DNA of 64,000 nt from an uncultured Clostridia bacterium (GTDB lineage Bacteria > Bacillota > Clostridia > UMGS1810). The stretch's first letter is position 1. Each line of letters begins with the position of its first letter. Shown here piece by piece: positions 54,123 through 61,998 of this stretch. The DNA is taken from contig CAKSTI010000011.1 in NCBI GenBank assembly GCA_934500705.1, positions 44,925-108,924 on the forward strand. The letters run 5' to 3'. Both the position numbers and the translations under genes were made by a program. Under the pieces are notes generated by a model. That model worked only from the letters and a program-made list of their open reading frames with translations. It did not search any database and was not told the DNA's origin.

Positions 54123-56672
54123 ATGAGAGAAAAGGTGCAAAAGATACTTGCCGATATAGAGAGCTTAAAAGAAAGAAACGAGGCGGACTGCCGTCTGCCG
54201 GAAAACGTGTTCTATTTAAACGACGAGGACATTCTCTGCCTTGAACGCAAAGACGGCGAGTCACGCTACCCGTACGAGATGGACGGTCTTAACCTCTGGG
54301 CGCACTCAAACGGCCACATAAATGCGTGCGAGAGCAACCTTGTCATTTTCCGCACGGCAGGAATACAGGAGGAACCGTCGGTTGATTTTTGGCTTTTGAC
54401 CAAAAGGGACGGGCGCACCGTTCCGATTTCAATTACCGGCGCAACCAGGCATATGTATGAGCCGGAAGATGTTTCGAGATACACCGTGTATTCAAAGCGT
54501 GCCGCATACTACATTGTTAAAACCTCGAAGTGCACGGCGTCGCTGAGAGTAAGCGTCACCACGGATAAAGAAATATGCTTTGCCGTGTGCGTAATAAACG
54601 GCGAAAATGCAAATTCCGACATCACCGTTGTGTCATACATAGACCCGATGGTCAGATTTACAAACAACGAGGATCCCTGGGCGCTTTTAAAGCGTTACGG
54701 CTGGTATGACGGAAAAGGCTCATTTAAAATCCTGCGGTACCCCAACCCCGAAAATCAGGACGTTGTAAACCTTGCGTGCTACGCCGTAATAAACCGCTCG
54801 GTTGAAAGCGGCTCGGCGTATGACGTTGTGGGAACGATTGCAAAGTCGGTATTTTTAGGCGACAGGGGACGCTGTCTGTTTAACGCTGTGTCGCTTAAAG
54901 AAGGCTCTCTTTCAAGGAGGGTTTACTCCATCAACACTGCGGATTTGCCCGTTGCCTCGGAGTTTATAACTCTGCACCTCGGCAAAGGCGAAAACGCCGA
55001 AATTGCCTACCTCACAAAAGTTGTGCACGACGGAGAAACCGCAGACAACTTGATGGGCAGAGCGGTTGACCTCAAAAAAATAGAGTCCGACCTTGCCGCA
55101 CAGGAGCGTGCCGAGGACAAAAAGATGGGCGGACTCGAAATTGAGTTCGGAGGCGAAAACTCACTTCCGGCAAATTGCAAAGTGTTTAATCACTTCCTCA
55201 AAAACGTGCAGAAGCAGGTAACCTTCTGCGCTCTGGGCAAAAATTACGCCGGCGACCTGCTCGGTGTGCGTGACGTATTCCAACAGCTCACTGCGGCATC
55301 GCTGTGGAACCGTGACAACGTACGTGAAAAAATCGTCCTTGCCCTTAACTTTATTATGGACAACGGCAGAGCGCCACGCCAGTTCTCCGTTCCGCCGACG
55401 GACGATGTAATCCCCACATTTGACATAAGGCAGTTTATAGACCAGGGACTCTGGATTGTTGAAACGCTCCACAAATACATAAGCATAACGGACGACCTCA
55501 CCATTCTTGACGAAAAGTGCTCGTACTACCATATCATTGACGAGAAAAAGGCAAAATACCAAAAAAGCGGCTGCACCGACACCGTCCTTGACCACCTGCT
55601 TAAAATCACAGGCTATCTTACATCAAACATAGACAATCGAACCGGCTGTCTGAGAATTTTGTACGGCGACTGGAACGATGCCGTGTGCGGACTCGGAGAG
55701 TCGCTCGACGGAAAATCGGAATTCGGCACGGGCGTCAGCGTTATGGCAACACTGCAACTCTACAAGGCACTTGAATTTATGAGCGAAATTCTCACCCTCG
55801 TCGGCGGCTATGACGACACCTGCCGCACCTATGAGGAAATACGCCGCAATATGGCTGACGGACTCGAAAAGTACGCTATGCAAAAAGACGGCGACCGAGT
55901 ACATCTCATTCACGGCTGGGGCGACGGGGGCAAGTACCTTGTGGGAAGCCTGTGCGACACCGACGGCAAATGCCGTTACAGTGTAAATCCTTACTCCTTC
56001 TGGTGCATATCCGGTATGATAAAGCGCAACCCGTCGCTTAAAGCCGATATTTTAAAGGCATATGACGTCCTCGACTCCAAGTACGGCATAAAGACCTTTG
56101 AGCCGTATTTCCCGTCGGATATGAAGGGAGTCGGCAGAATTGTATCTCTGACTCCCGGCACGTTTGAAAACAGCTGTGCCTATATCCACGCAACAATGTT
56201 TGCCGTTATGGCGCTCTTTGAGCTGGGCGAGCCGGAAAGGGCGTGGGAACAGATTAAAAAGGCTGTCCCCCTCACCCACTCATACCTTAACAAAACCCCT
56301 TTTGTAATGCCAAATTCGTATTGTTATAACGAGGAGTTCTGCATAGACGGCGAGTCCGGCGGCGACTGGTACACCGGCAGCGGAGCTGTGCTTATGCGCT
56401 GCATAATAGAGCACGCCCTCGGAATTTCGGTATCGCCTAAGGGCATAAAAATCGAGGTTCCGCACTTTATCCCCTCGGATTTTGTAAAAATAACCCTCAC
56501 GGTTAAACACAGCAAAATCACGCTCACCTGCACAAATAAGCACACGGGAGAGCGCAAATACTATGTAAACGGCAAAGAGAGAAAAGCCGAAACTTCTATG
56601 TTCGGAGAAAAGGGAATTTTCCTTGAAAACGCAGAACTTACCGAAAATATGACGATTGATGCGGTTTATTAA
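54123..56672 (+). CDS. GH94-type glycoside phosphorylase (glycosyltransferase 36 family)
   Basis: Probably cleaves a beta-linked disaccharide or oligosaccharide with phosphate to give a sugar 1-phosphate, inside the cell (no signal peptide). 849 residues. The N-terminal beta-sandwich (about 1-310) leads to an (alpha/alpha)6 barrel. The barrel has GVRDVFQQL, the Asp-bearing LYGDWNDAVCGLGES (about residue 514), NPYSFWCISG, and the late GESGGDWYTGSGAVLMRCIIEHALGI typical of GH94. Then follows a C-terminal beta domain. The acceptor sugar cannot be told from sequence. Next genes suggest downstream sugar isomerisation. Confidence 0.82.
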   Translation: MREKVQKILADIESLKERNEADCRLPENVFYLNDEDILCLERKDGESRYPYEMDGLNLWAHSNGHINACESNLVIFRTAGIQEEPSVDFWLLTKRDGRTVPISITGATRHMYEPEDVSRYTVYSKRAAYYIVKTSKCTASLRVSVTTDKEICFAVCVINGENANSDITVVSYIDPMVRFTNNEDPWALLKRYGWYDGKGSFKILRYPNPENQDVVNLACYAVINRSVESGSAYDVVGTIAKSVFLGDRGRCLFNAVSLKEGSLSRRVYSINTADLPVASEFITLHLGKGENAEIAYLTKVVHDGETADNLMGRAVDLKKIESDLAAQERAEDKKMGGLEIEFGGENSLPANCKVFNHFLKNVQKQVTFCALGKNYAGDLLGVRDVFQQLTAASLWNRDNVREKIVLALNFIMDNGRAPRQFSVPPTDDVIPTFDIRQFIDQGLWIVETLHKYISITDDLTILDEKCSYYHIIDEKKAKYQKSGCTDTVLDHLLKITGYLTSNIDNRTGCLRILYGDWNDAVCGLGESLDGKSEFGTGVSVMATLQLYKALEFMSEILTLVGGYDDTCRTYEEIRRNMADGLEKYAMQKDGDRVHLIHGWGDGGKYLVGSLCDTDGKCRYSVNPYSFWCISGMIKRNPSLKADILKAYDVLDSKYGIKTFEPYFPSDMKGVGRIVSLTPGTFENSCAYIHATMFAVMALFELGEPERAWEQIKKAVPLTHSYLNKTPFVMPNSYCYNEEFCIDGESGGDWYTGSGAVLMRCIIEHALGISVSPKGIKIEVPHFIPSDFVKITLTVKHSKITLTCTNKHTGERKYYVNGKERKAETSMFGEKGIFLENAELTENMTIDAVY

Positions 56673-56680
56673 AAATAACC

Positions 56681-56709
56681 TTGAAAACTGCCGAAGTATG
56701 TGATACAAT
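56681..56709 (+). promoter_or_regulatory. Promoter before the isomerase/epimerase gene
   Basis: -35 TTGAAA (56681-56686), 17-base spacer, -10 TACAAT (56704-56709), between GH94 and the next gene. The last gene may thus be transcribed both from here and from the upstream promoter. Confidence 0.7.
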
Positions 56710-56732
56710 ACAACCGAACAGGAGGTAATTAT

Positions 56733-57590
56733 ATGAAAATTTCGACGAATATAGGCCCCATTGCAGACATCGTCGGCGACGAGGACGCCGTTAAGTACAT
56801 AGCCGACGCAGGCTTTGACGCTTGGGACTTTTCTATGTTTTCAATGGTTAAATACGACCGGAACACACAGGAAACAGGGCTTACCGACCACCCCTTAAAC
56901 GGTGACGGCTACATTGAATATGCACAAAAGCTCAAAGAAATAGGTTTAAAAGGCGGTATAGTGTGCAATCAATCCCACGCACCGTTTCCGGTTGCAAACA
57001 AGCTGATACGCTCGTGCCTCGAAAGGTCAATAGAGAGTACCGGTGCGGCAGGCGGTGAGATTTGCATTATCCACCCCGACAACAACAAAACCGCCGTGGA
57101 AAACGCCGTTATGTACCGTGAGCTTTTGCCCGTTGCCAAAAGGTGCAATGTAAAAATAGCAACGGAGAATATGTTTAACTGGAAAGACGATAACGCCTCT
57201 CCGGCTGCTTGCTCGTCGCCCGAAAGTTTTAACGCTCACCTCGACGCATTAAACGACGATTATTTTGTTGCGTGCCTTGACATAGGCCACTCTCAGTTAA
57301 AGGGGCTGAACACCTCGCCGGAGGAGATGATTACCGCACTCGGAGAACGCATTAAAGCGCTGCACATTCACGATAACGACGGTATCCACGACCTCCACAA
57401 CATTCCGTTTTCGGGTGTTATAGATTTTAACAAGGTTGTGTCCGCTCTCAAAGCGGTAAATTACAGCGGATATTTTACGCTTGAACCCGACAGCCACCTT
57501 AAAGACTGCCCAAAGAGCGAAGTCGGCAAACGGGTAAAGGAACTTGCCGATGCGGCAAAAAAACTTACGGATATGTTTGAAAGCCTGTAA
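56733..57590 (+). CDS. Sugar phosphate isomerase/epimerase-like TIM-barrel protein
   Basis: 285 residues from ATG 56733, preceded by AGGAGGT at about 7 bases. It is an AP-endonuclease-2/xylose-isomerase-type barrel. Metal ligands are visible in ATENMFNW (Glu), CLDIGHSQLKG (Asp, His), LHIHDNDGIHDLHNIPFSG (His, Asp, His) and YFTLEPDSH (Glu). Members isomerise or epimerise sugars and related ketoses; substrate unknown. Its stop codon directly abuts the stop of the convergent activase gene, with no room for a terminator. Confidence 0.85.
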   Translation: MKISTNIGPIADIVGDEDAVKYIADAGFDAWDFSMFSMVKYDRNTQETGLTDHPLNGDGYIEYAQKLKEIGLKGGIVCNQSHAPFPVANKLIRSCLERSIESTGAAGGEICIIHPDNNKTAVENAVMYRELLPVAKRCNVKIATENMFNWKDDNASPAACSSPESFNAHLDALNDDYFVACLDIGHSQLKGLNTSPEEMITALGERIKALHIHDNDGIHDLHNIPFSGVIDFNKVVSALKAVNYSGYFTLEPDSHLKDCPKSEVGKRVKELADAAKKLTDMFESL

Positions 57591-58409
57591 TTAACCGTTC
57601 GATGCACCAAGCGGATATGACATTCCGAGGGGCGGATACTTTACCCCTGCCAGGCTGTTGTATGGCAGGACACGCACCCTCTCTATGCAATGAAAACCGC
57701 TTAAATATTCCCTTATTTTGTCAACCTGGTCATCATTGCAATGCGGAATACTCGGAATACGGATTTCCACCCTTTTTCCGCAATTTTCCAGGTATTTTAA
57801 ATTATCAATAATCAATCTGTTGGAGCGGCCCGTGCACTTTTTGTGCACGCCGTCGTCCAGCGCCTTTATGTCGTAGAGAAAAACATCGGTATACGGCAAA
57901 ACGTCGTCTATCGCACTTTTTGCGACATATCCGGCGGTATCGACCGCAGTGTTTATCCCGTTATCTTTCATATTCATAAGTATTTCACGGCACGCCTTGC
58001 TTTGCAGGAGGCACTCCCCTCCGGAGAGAGTAATTCCGCCGCCGCTTTCGGCGTAAAAGTTTTTGTCCTGCAAAAGCACCCTGCATATTTCGTCTGTATC
58101 AACAGTTTTGCCGTACACAGTCAGTGCATCGGCAGGGCACACCTCTGCGCACTTTCCGCAAGCTGTGCACGATTTTCTGTCTATAATATGCTTTTCGTTT
58201 TCAACGGTATGATTGGCGCAAACCTCTGCACATTTTCCGCACAAGATGCACTTGTGCTCAAAAAATCCAAGCTGTTTTTGTGCGCATATATTCTCCGGGT
58301 TGTGGCACCACAGGCACCTGAGCGGACAACCCTTAAAAAATACCGTTGTCCTTATACCGTTGCCGTCATGCACGGCAAAACGCTTTATATCCGTTATCTC
58401 AGCTTTCAT
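57591..58409 (-). CDS. Glycyl radical enzyme activating protein
   Basis: Radical SAM enzyme that abstracts a hydrogen from the glycine of the partner enzyme encoded just before it. 272 residues: GCPLRCLWCHNPE gives the CxxxCxxC cluster motif; two inserted ferredoxin motifs (CILCGKCAEVC and CTACGKCAEVCP, about 53-95) are typical of activases of non-PFL glycyl radical enzymes; SGGECLLQ is the SAM glycine motif. It starts 10 bases after the enzyme gene. Confidence 0.93.
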   Translation of the reverse strand: MKAEITDIKRFAVHDGNGIRTTVFFKGCPLRCLWCHNPENICAQKQLGFFEHKCILCGKCAEVCANHTVENEKHIIDRKSCTACGKCAEVCPADALTVYGKTVDTDEICRVLLQDKNFYAESGGGITLSGGECLLQSKACREILMNMKDNGINTAVDTAGYVAKSAIDDVLPYTDVFLYDIKALDDGVHKKCTGRSNRLIIDNLKYLENCGKRVEIRIPSIPHCNDDQVDKIREYLSGFHCIERVRVLPYNSLAGVKYPPLGMSYPLGASNG

Positions 58410-58419
58410 CTCTGCACCC

Positions 58420-60654
58420 CTATCCGATATTTTCCGCTCTTGCGATGTATGAGTTCTGCTCTTTTTCGCTCAGATTATTCCACAGCACATTCCAGCCGCA
58501 CACACGCACTTGGAGATTTTGATACTTTTGCGGATTTTTCTGTGCGTCTTTCAGTGTATCGGTGCTGAAAACATTAAACTGAATACTCATTCCGCCGCCG
58601 TTCATATAGGCAAAAAGCAGCGCCTTCATAATGCCGAGTCCCCCGTCCCCCTCCACTGCCGTCGGGTGGAGCATTATGTCAAGGCAAAAACTTTCCGGAT
58701 AGATGTACGGCTTTACGCAAAGAGCCGAATTTATAAGGGCAGTGACGCCGTTTTTGTCCATTCCGACCGAGGGTGACGCATTTTTTGAGATTTCGTCACC
58801 GTCATATCTGCCGTCCGGCGTTGCAGACGTCAGCTTTCCCTGCTCTATAAACTGCATTGCGGAGTGCATTATCGCCTTATACACCCCTCCCCTTGCGTTG
58901 GGGCGGTTGTTCACTTTCATTGCAAAGTATGCCGCCATAGCCTGCGAATAAACATCGGCTGTCGTGTCGGAGTTACCGTATTTATGACAGCTTTTTCTGA
59001 TTTTGGTATGCAGCGGTTCATATCCCTTCCAGTTATTGTCAAGAGCGTTTTTCAGCTCGGCAAGCGACACTTCTTTTTTGTCGTACACAAATTCTTTAAC
59101 CGTCATAACCGAGTCCACAAGGCTTGCAAAACCGCAGTTCAGTATTGCGGAATTGTTAAACTTAACTCCGCTTTGGTATGCGTCCCTGCCCCTTTCAAGA
59201 CTTCGCTCAACGGTTGCGGAATACATATTGGACGGGTTAATCGTACCAAGGTATTTTTCGTAACTGTCTGAAACTCCAACCGTCATCTCTATGAGGTTTT
59301 CCCACTGCCTTAAAACCGCATTGTAAAAGCTGTCAAAGGTTTTAAGTTCGCCAAGCTCTCCCGTTTTCAGACCGAACTGCTTAGCGAGTCTTTTGTCAAA
59401 TCCGTTTGAAAAAACATATTCAATCGGCTTTAAGGCATTGACATACCCTGCCGCTGTTGACACCTCGTCTGCCCTGACTCCCGTTTCGTAACAGCCACGA
59501 ATATCCATATTAAGCGCCTCCTCATAGCTTGCGCCGTAGCTCATAACCGCTCTTACCATACCCGGCTCACAGCAAAAAACAAAACTGCTGTGTCCACGGC
59601 GCATCATATCAAAGACCTTAAACAGAATTTTGTCGGGCGTATTTTCGTTTACCTTGATTTGAATTTTTGGATTGTATATTCCGAGCCTGTCGTACACGTC
59701 CAGGATATCCGCTGACAAGTCGTTGTACTTTGTGCCGCCGTTTGTGTCCGTTCCGCCCATATAAAACGGCTGACCCCAAAAGTTGCCTATCGCCGACCAC
59801 TGCATAAGAAAGTATCCGATAAGCTCCTTGATTTCGTCACGGGTAAACGTTCCGTTTTTTAAGTCGTTTTCATAGAAAGGATAAAGCGAGCCGTCAAGTC
59901 CGTTTCCGAGGGAACGAACCTGATAACCGTCAAAACATTCGGACACCATAAAGTATATGTAAGTCAACTGCATTGCCTCGTATATATTTGTCGGTGCGCC
60001 GTCACGTATATGCTTCAAACAATCAGCAATCCTTTTCGCCTTGCCGTGGTTTTGAGTAAGGGCATATTTATACAGTCTGTCAATTACATCAATGACGGCA
60101 CGGTAGGTAATCTCCATTCCGTCAAAGTATGCCGCCGCCTCATCGGTGAGCGTACCGCCCTCTGCGTGCTTTTGTCTGTATGACTTTACACGCTCAACTA
60201 TTCCCGAAAATCCGAGGGTCAAAAGAGAGTTCCAATCCGGAACAACGTGGTCAAAGTCCGGCCAGACCGTTACGGCGCCGGAGTTATTCATATCGTCAAT
60301 AAGCGCCTTTGTTTTCGGTATGATTTTATCGAATACCTCGCCGTACCATTTCCACTGCCCGATAGCGGAGGCAAGCCTGTTTACGCTGTAAAAACCGACA
60401 AAATAGTCGTGCTCGTTTACGTCAATCCGTGTGTTATCGAGCGTATATTTAACCGCATACGCCTTTGCAACCGGGTGAGGCAGGTCTTTAATTTTTTCGT
60501 ACAAATTTTTAAGTCCCGCCTTAATCTCATCATCGTCCATACCGGTGCTCACGTCGTAGTCATAGCCGTGGTATGCCATTCTGTTATACGGGTTAAAAGG
60601 TTCATTTGTCATATGATACTTGTTCTCTATGAATTTTCTGTCTTTTTCAAGCAT
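58420..60654 (-). CDS. Glycyl radical enzyme of unknown substrate (PFL-like)
   Basis: 744 residues, somewhat shorter than most members. The thiyl site reads DIRGCYETG, so Cys388 has Glu390 two residues on, as in glycyl radical dehydratases and lyases (GCxE) rather than pyruvate formate-lyase. The radical loop near the C-terminus is RVCGWNVLWNNL (Gly720); most families have RVxGY or RVxGF, so Trp after Gly and Cys before it are uncommon. A preceding SIQFNVFSTDTLKDAQKNP is family-typical. It is regulated by its own promoter, opposite an AraC gene. I do not recognise the subfamily; a sugar- or diol-derived substrate is suggested only by context. Confidence 0.88.
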   Translation of the reverse strand: MLEKDRKFIENKYHMTNEPFNPYNRMAYHGYDYDVSTGMDDDEIKAGLKNLYEKIKDLPHPVAKAYAVKYTLDNTRIDVNEHDYFVGFYSVNRLASAIGQWKWYGEVFDKIIPKTKALIDDMNNSGAVTVWPDFDHVVPDWNSLLTLGFSGIVERVKSYRQKHAEGGTLTDEAAAYFDGMEITYRAVIDVIDRLYKYALTQNHGKAKRIADCLKHIRDGAPTNIYEAMQLTYIYFMVSECFDGYQVRSLGNGLDGSLYPFYENDLKNGTFTRDEIKELIGYFLMQWSAIGNFWGQPFYMGGTDTNGGTKYNDLSADILDVYDRLGIYNPKIQIKVNENTPDKILFKVFDMMRRGHSSFVFCCEPGMVRAVMSYGASYEEALNMDIRGCYETGVRADEVSTAAGYVNALKPIEYVFSNGFDKRLAKQFGLKTGELGELKTFDSFYNAVLRQWENLIEMTVGVSDSYEKYLGTINPSNMYSATVERSLERGRDAYQSGVKFNNSAILNCGFASLVDSVMTVKEFVYDKKEVSLAELKNALDNNWKGYEPLHTKIRKSCHKYGNSDTTADVYSQAMAAYFAMKVNNRPNARGGVYKAIMHSAMQFIEQGKLTSATPDGRYDGDEISKNASPSVGMDKNGVTALINSALCVKPYIYPESFCLDIMLHPTAVEGDGGLGIMKALLFAYMNGGGMSIQFNVFSTDTLKDAQKNPQKYQNLQVRVCGWNVLWNNLSEKEQNSYIARAENIG

Positions 60655-60689
60655 TGCGTTCCCCTCCGATTTTTAATTTTTCAATATTA

Positions 60690-60718
60690 ATAATAGCGGA
60701 TAGCTCTGTATTTATCAA
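60690..60718 (-). promoter_or_regulatory. Promoter of the glycyl radical enzyme operon
   Basis: Minus-strand -35 TTGATA (60713-60718), 17-base spacer, -10 TATTAT (60690-60695), about 36 bases before the ATG, which has a CGGAGGGG site. It lies in the 130-base divergent gap with the AraC gene. Confidence 0.72.
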
Positions 60719-60736
60719 TGCACATTATGATAGTTA

Positions 60737-60765
60737 TTGACTTTTTCGATACAAAATGTTAAAAT
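60737..60765 (+). promoter_or_regulatory. Promoter of the AraC-family gene
   Basis: -35 TTGACT (60737-60742), 17-base spacer, -10 TAAAAT (60760-60765), about 20 bases before the ATG, with an AAGGTGA site in between. Confidence 0.75.
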
Positions 60766-60784
60766 AACCGCAAGGTGATTTTAA

Positions 60785-61561
60785 ATGAACGACTTTTTTA
60801 ATTTCAATTTTAACATCAGCAAAATAACGCTTGCAATTTACGTTGCTCCGGGCTGCGGCGACACCGTTCACCGCAACCGCACCTCGCACGGACTCGCCCT
60901 CTACACCCAAGGCAATGCCGCATACACCTTTGAGGATTCAAAGACGCTGACAGCAGAAAAAAACGATATAATTTTTATGCCCAAACATTCAAATTATACT
61001 GTTGACAAAAGCCGTACGGGAGGCTGCTACGCAATAAATTTTGACCTCTCCCCCGATGCGGATTTTGAGCCGTTTGTACTGCGCAGCGCCTCTGCGGCGG
61101 CAGAAAAATTCAAAACTGCCGAAAGGGCGTTCTGTAAGAAAAACACAGGATATGAAATGAAGTGCAAATCGGAGCTTTACTCAATACTTTGCTCAATGCT
61201 CGATATACACAATAAGGATTACATTCCCAAAAGCACCGAAAGGATAATCGCCCCCGCACTTGAATACATACACAGCAACTACACAAGCGGTGACATAAGC
61301 ATTGAACATCTTGCGAAAATGTGCAATGTAAGTCCTGCGTACTTCCGAAGAATATTTTCAAACTGCATCGGCACCTCACCGGTCAAGTACATAAATAACC
61401 TTAAAATCGCCAGGGCAAAGGAATGTATTTTGTCGGGCTTTTATTCCGTCAGCCAAATATCAAGATTTGCCGGCTTTAATGACGAAAGTTATTTTTGTCG
61501 TTTCTTTAAAAACACAACAGGAATGACCCCGTCCGAATACCGTTTATCAAAAAATAAATAA
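60785..61561 (+). CDS. AraC family transcriptional regulator
   Basis: 258 residues. The N-terminal cupin-like sensor domain (about 1-130; GLALYTQGNAAYTF, NDIIFMPKHSNYTV) probably binds a small sugar-like ligand. The C-terminal double helix-turn-helix (about 160-258) has ISIEHLAKMCNVSPAYFRRIFSNC and the signature VSQISRFAGFNDESYFCRFFKNTTGMTPSEYR. Divergent from the glycyl radical enzyme with a 130-base shared control region, so it is the likely activator of that pair. Confidence 0.93.
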   Translation: MNDFFNFNFNISKITLAIYVAPGCGDTVHRNRTSHGLALYTQGNAAYTFEDSKTLTAEKNDIIFMPKHSNYTVDKSRTGGCYAINFDLSPDADFEPFVLRSASAAAEKFKTAERAFCKKNTGYEMKCKSELYSILCSMLDIHNKDYIPKSTERIIAPALEYIHSNYTSGDISIEHLAKMCNVSPAYFRRIFSNCIGTSPVKYINNLKIARAKECILSGFYSVSQISRFAGFNDESYFCRFFKNTTGMTPSEYRLSKNK

Positions 61562-61589
61562 GAAACTATGCGTTTTCTGCTGAAAAAAA

Positions 61590-61767
61590 CTCTGACCGGG
61601 CATACCTCTCCCTCTATAATCTCTACTCCCTTCCATTCACATAATTTTCTCAATATTTCTCATATTTCTAATCTTTTGTCTTCATAAAAAGCTTTTCGTC
61701 TATATTTGGGCGCAAACACTATGTATGTATGTGCTAAACTGCTCAAATCTATGTTTTCTTTTTTCAT
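61590..61767 (-). pseudogene. Decayed IS200/IS605-family transposase (tnpA) N-terminal relic
   Basis: Reading the minus strand from ATG 61765-61767 gives MKKENIDLSSLAHT, YIVFAPKYRRKAFYEDKRLEI, a TGA stop, then EILRKLCEWKGVEIIEGEVCP. This is the N-terminal half of a Y1 IS200-type transposase. About seven residues before YIVF are deleted, AGA has become the stop at the I-x-E position, and similarity ends after EVCP near 61597. The rest is missing up to the araC stop. It had a GGGGGA ribosome site. No intact copy is in the window. Confidence 0.82.
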
Positions 61768-61775
61768 AGATAAAT

Positions 61776-61833
61776 CCCCCATTTGTGTTTTGTTTTGACC
61801 GGCAGGTCACTGCTATTTTAACACAAATGGAGG
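61776..61833. repeat. Palindrome at the left end of the IS200 relic
   Basis: CCCCCATTTGTGTT (61776-61789) and AACACAAATGGAGG (61820-61833) match in 13 of 14 positions around a 30-base loop. The left arm covers the ribosome-site region of the tnpA relic. IS200 elements carry such subterminal hairpins, which serve transposition and hide the tnpA start site. It is probably the remaining element end. The rest of the 437-base gap between araC and the last gene holds only this relic and the terminator at 61895. Confidence 0.65.
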
Positions 61834-61894
61834 ATTTTGTTCATCGGTTAACCTTTTTTGAACCATTCGGATATTGCGTGGTTTTCTTTATACA

Positions 61895-61941
61895 AAAAAG
61901 CCGCCCGGCGACAGAGGTGTTTTGCCTCTATACCGGGCGGC
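61895..61941 (-). terminator. Terminator of the right-edge SLH gene
   Basis: Outer stem GCCGCCCGG (61900-61908) with CCGGGCGGC (61933-61941) and inner AGAGG/CCTCT. On the minus strand it is followed by six T. It starts about 57 bases after the gene's stop. Confidence 0.92.
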
Positions 61942-61998
61942 CTGCTATGCCGTCGTTTGTCCTCATTTTAAGAGGGCAGTTTTAATATTAAGCTTTGC

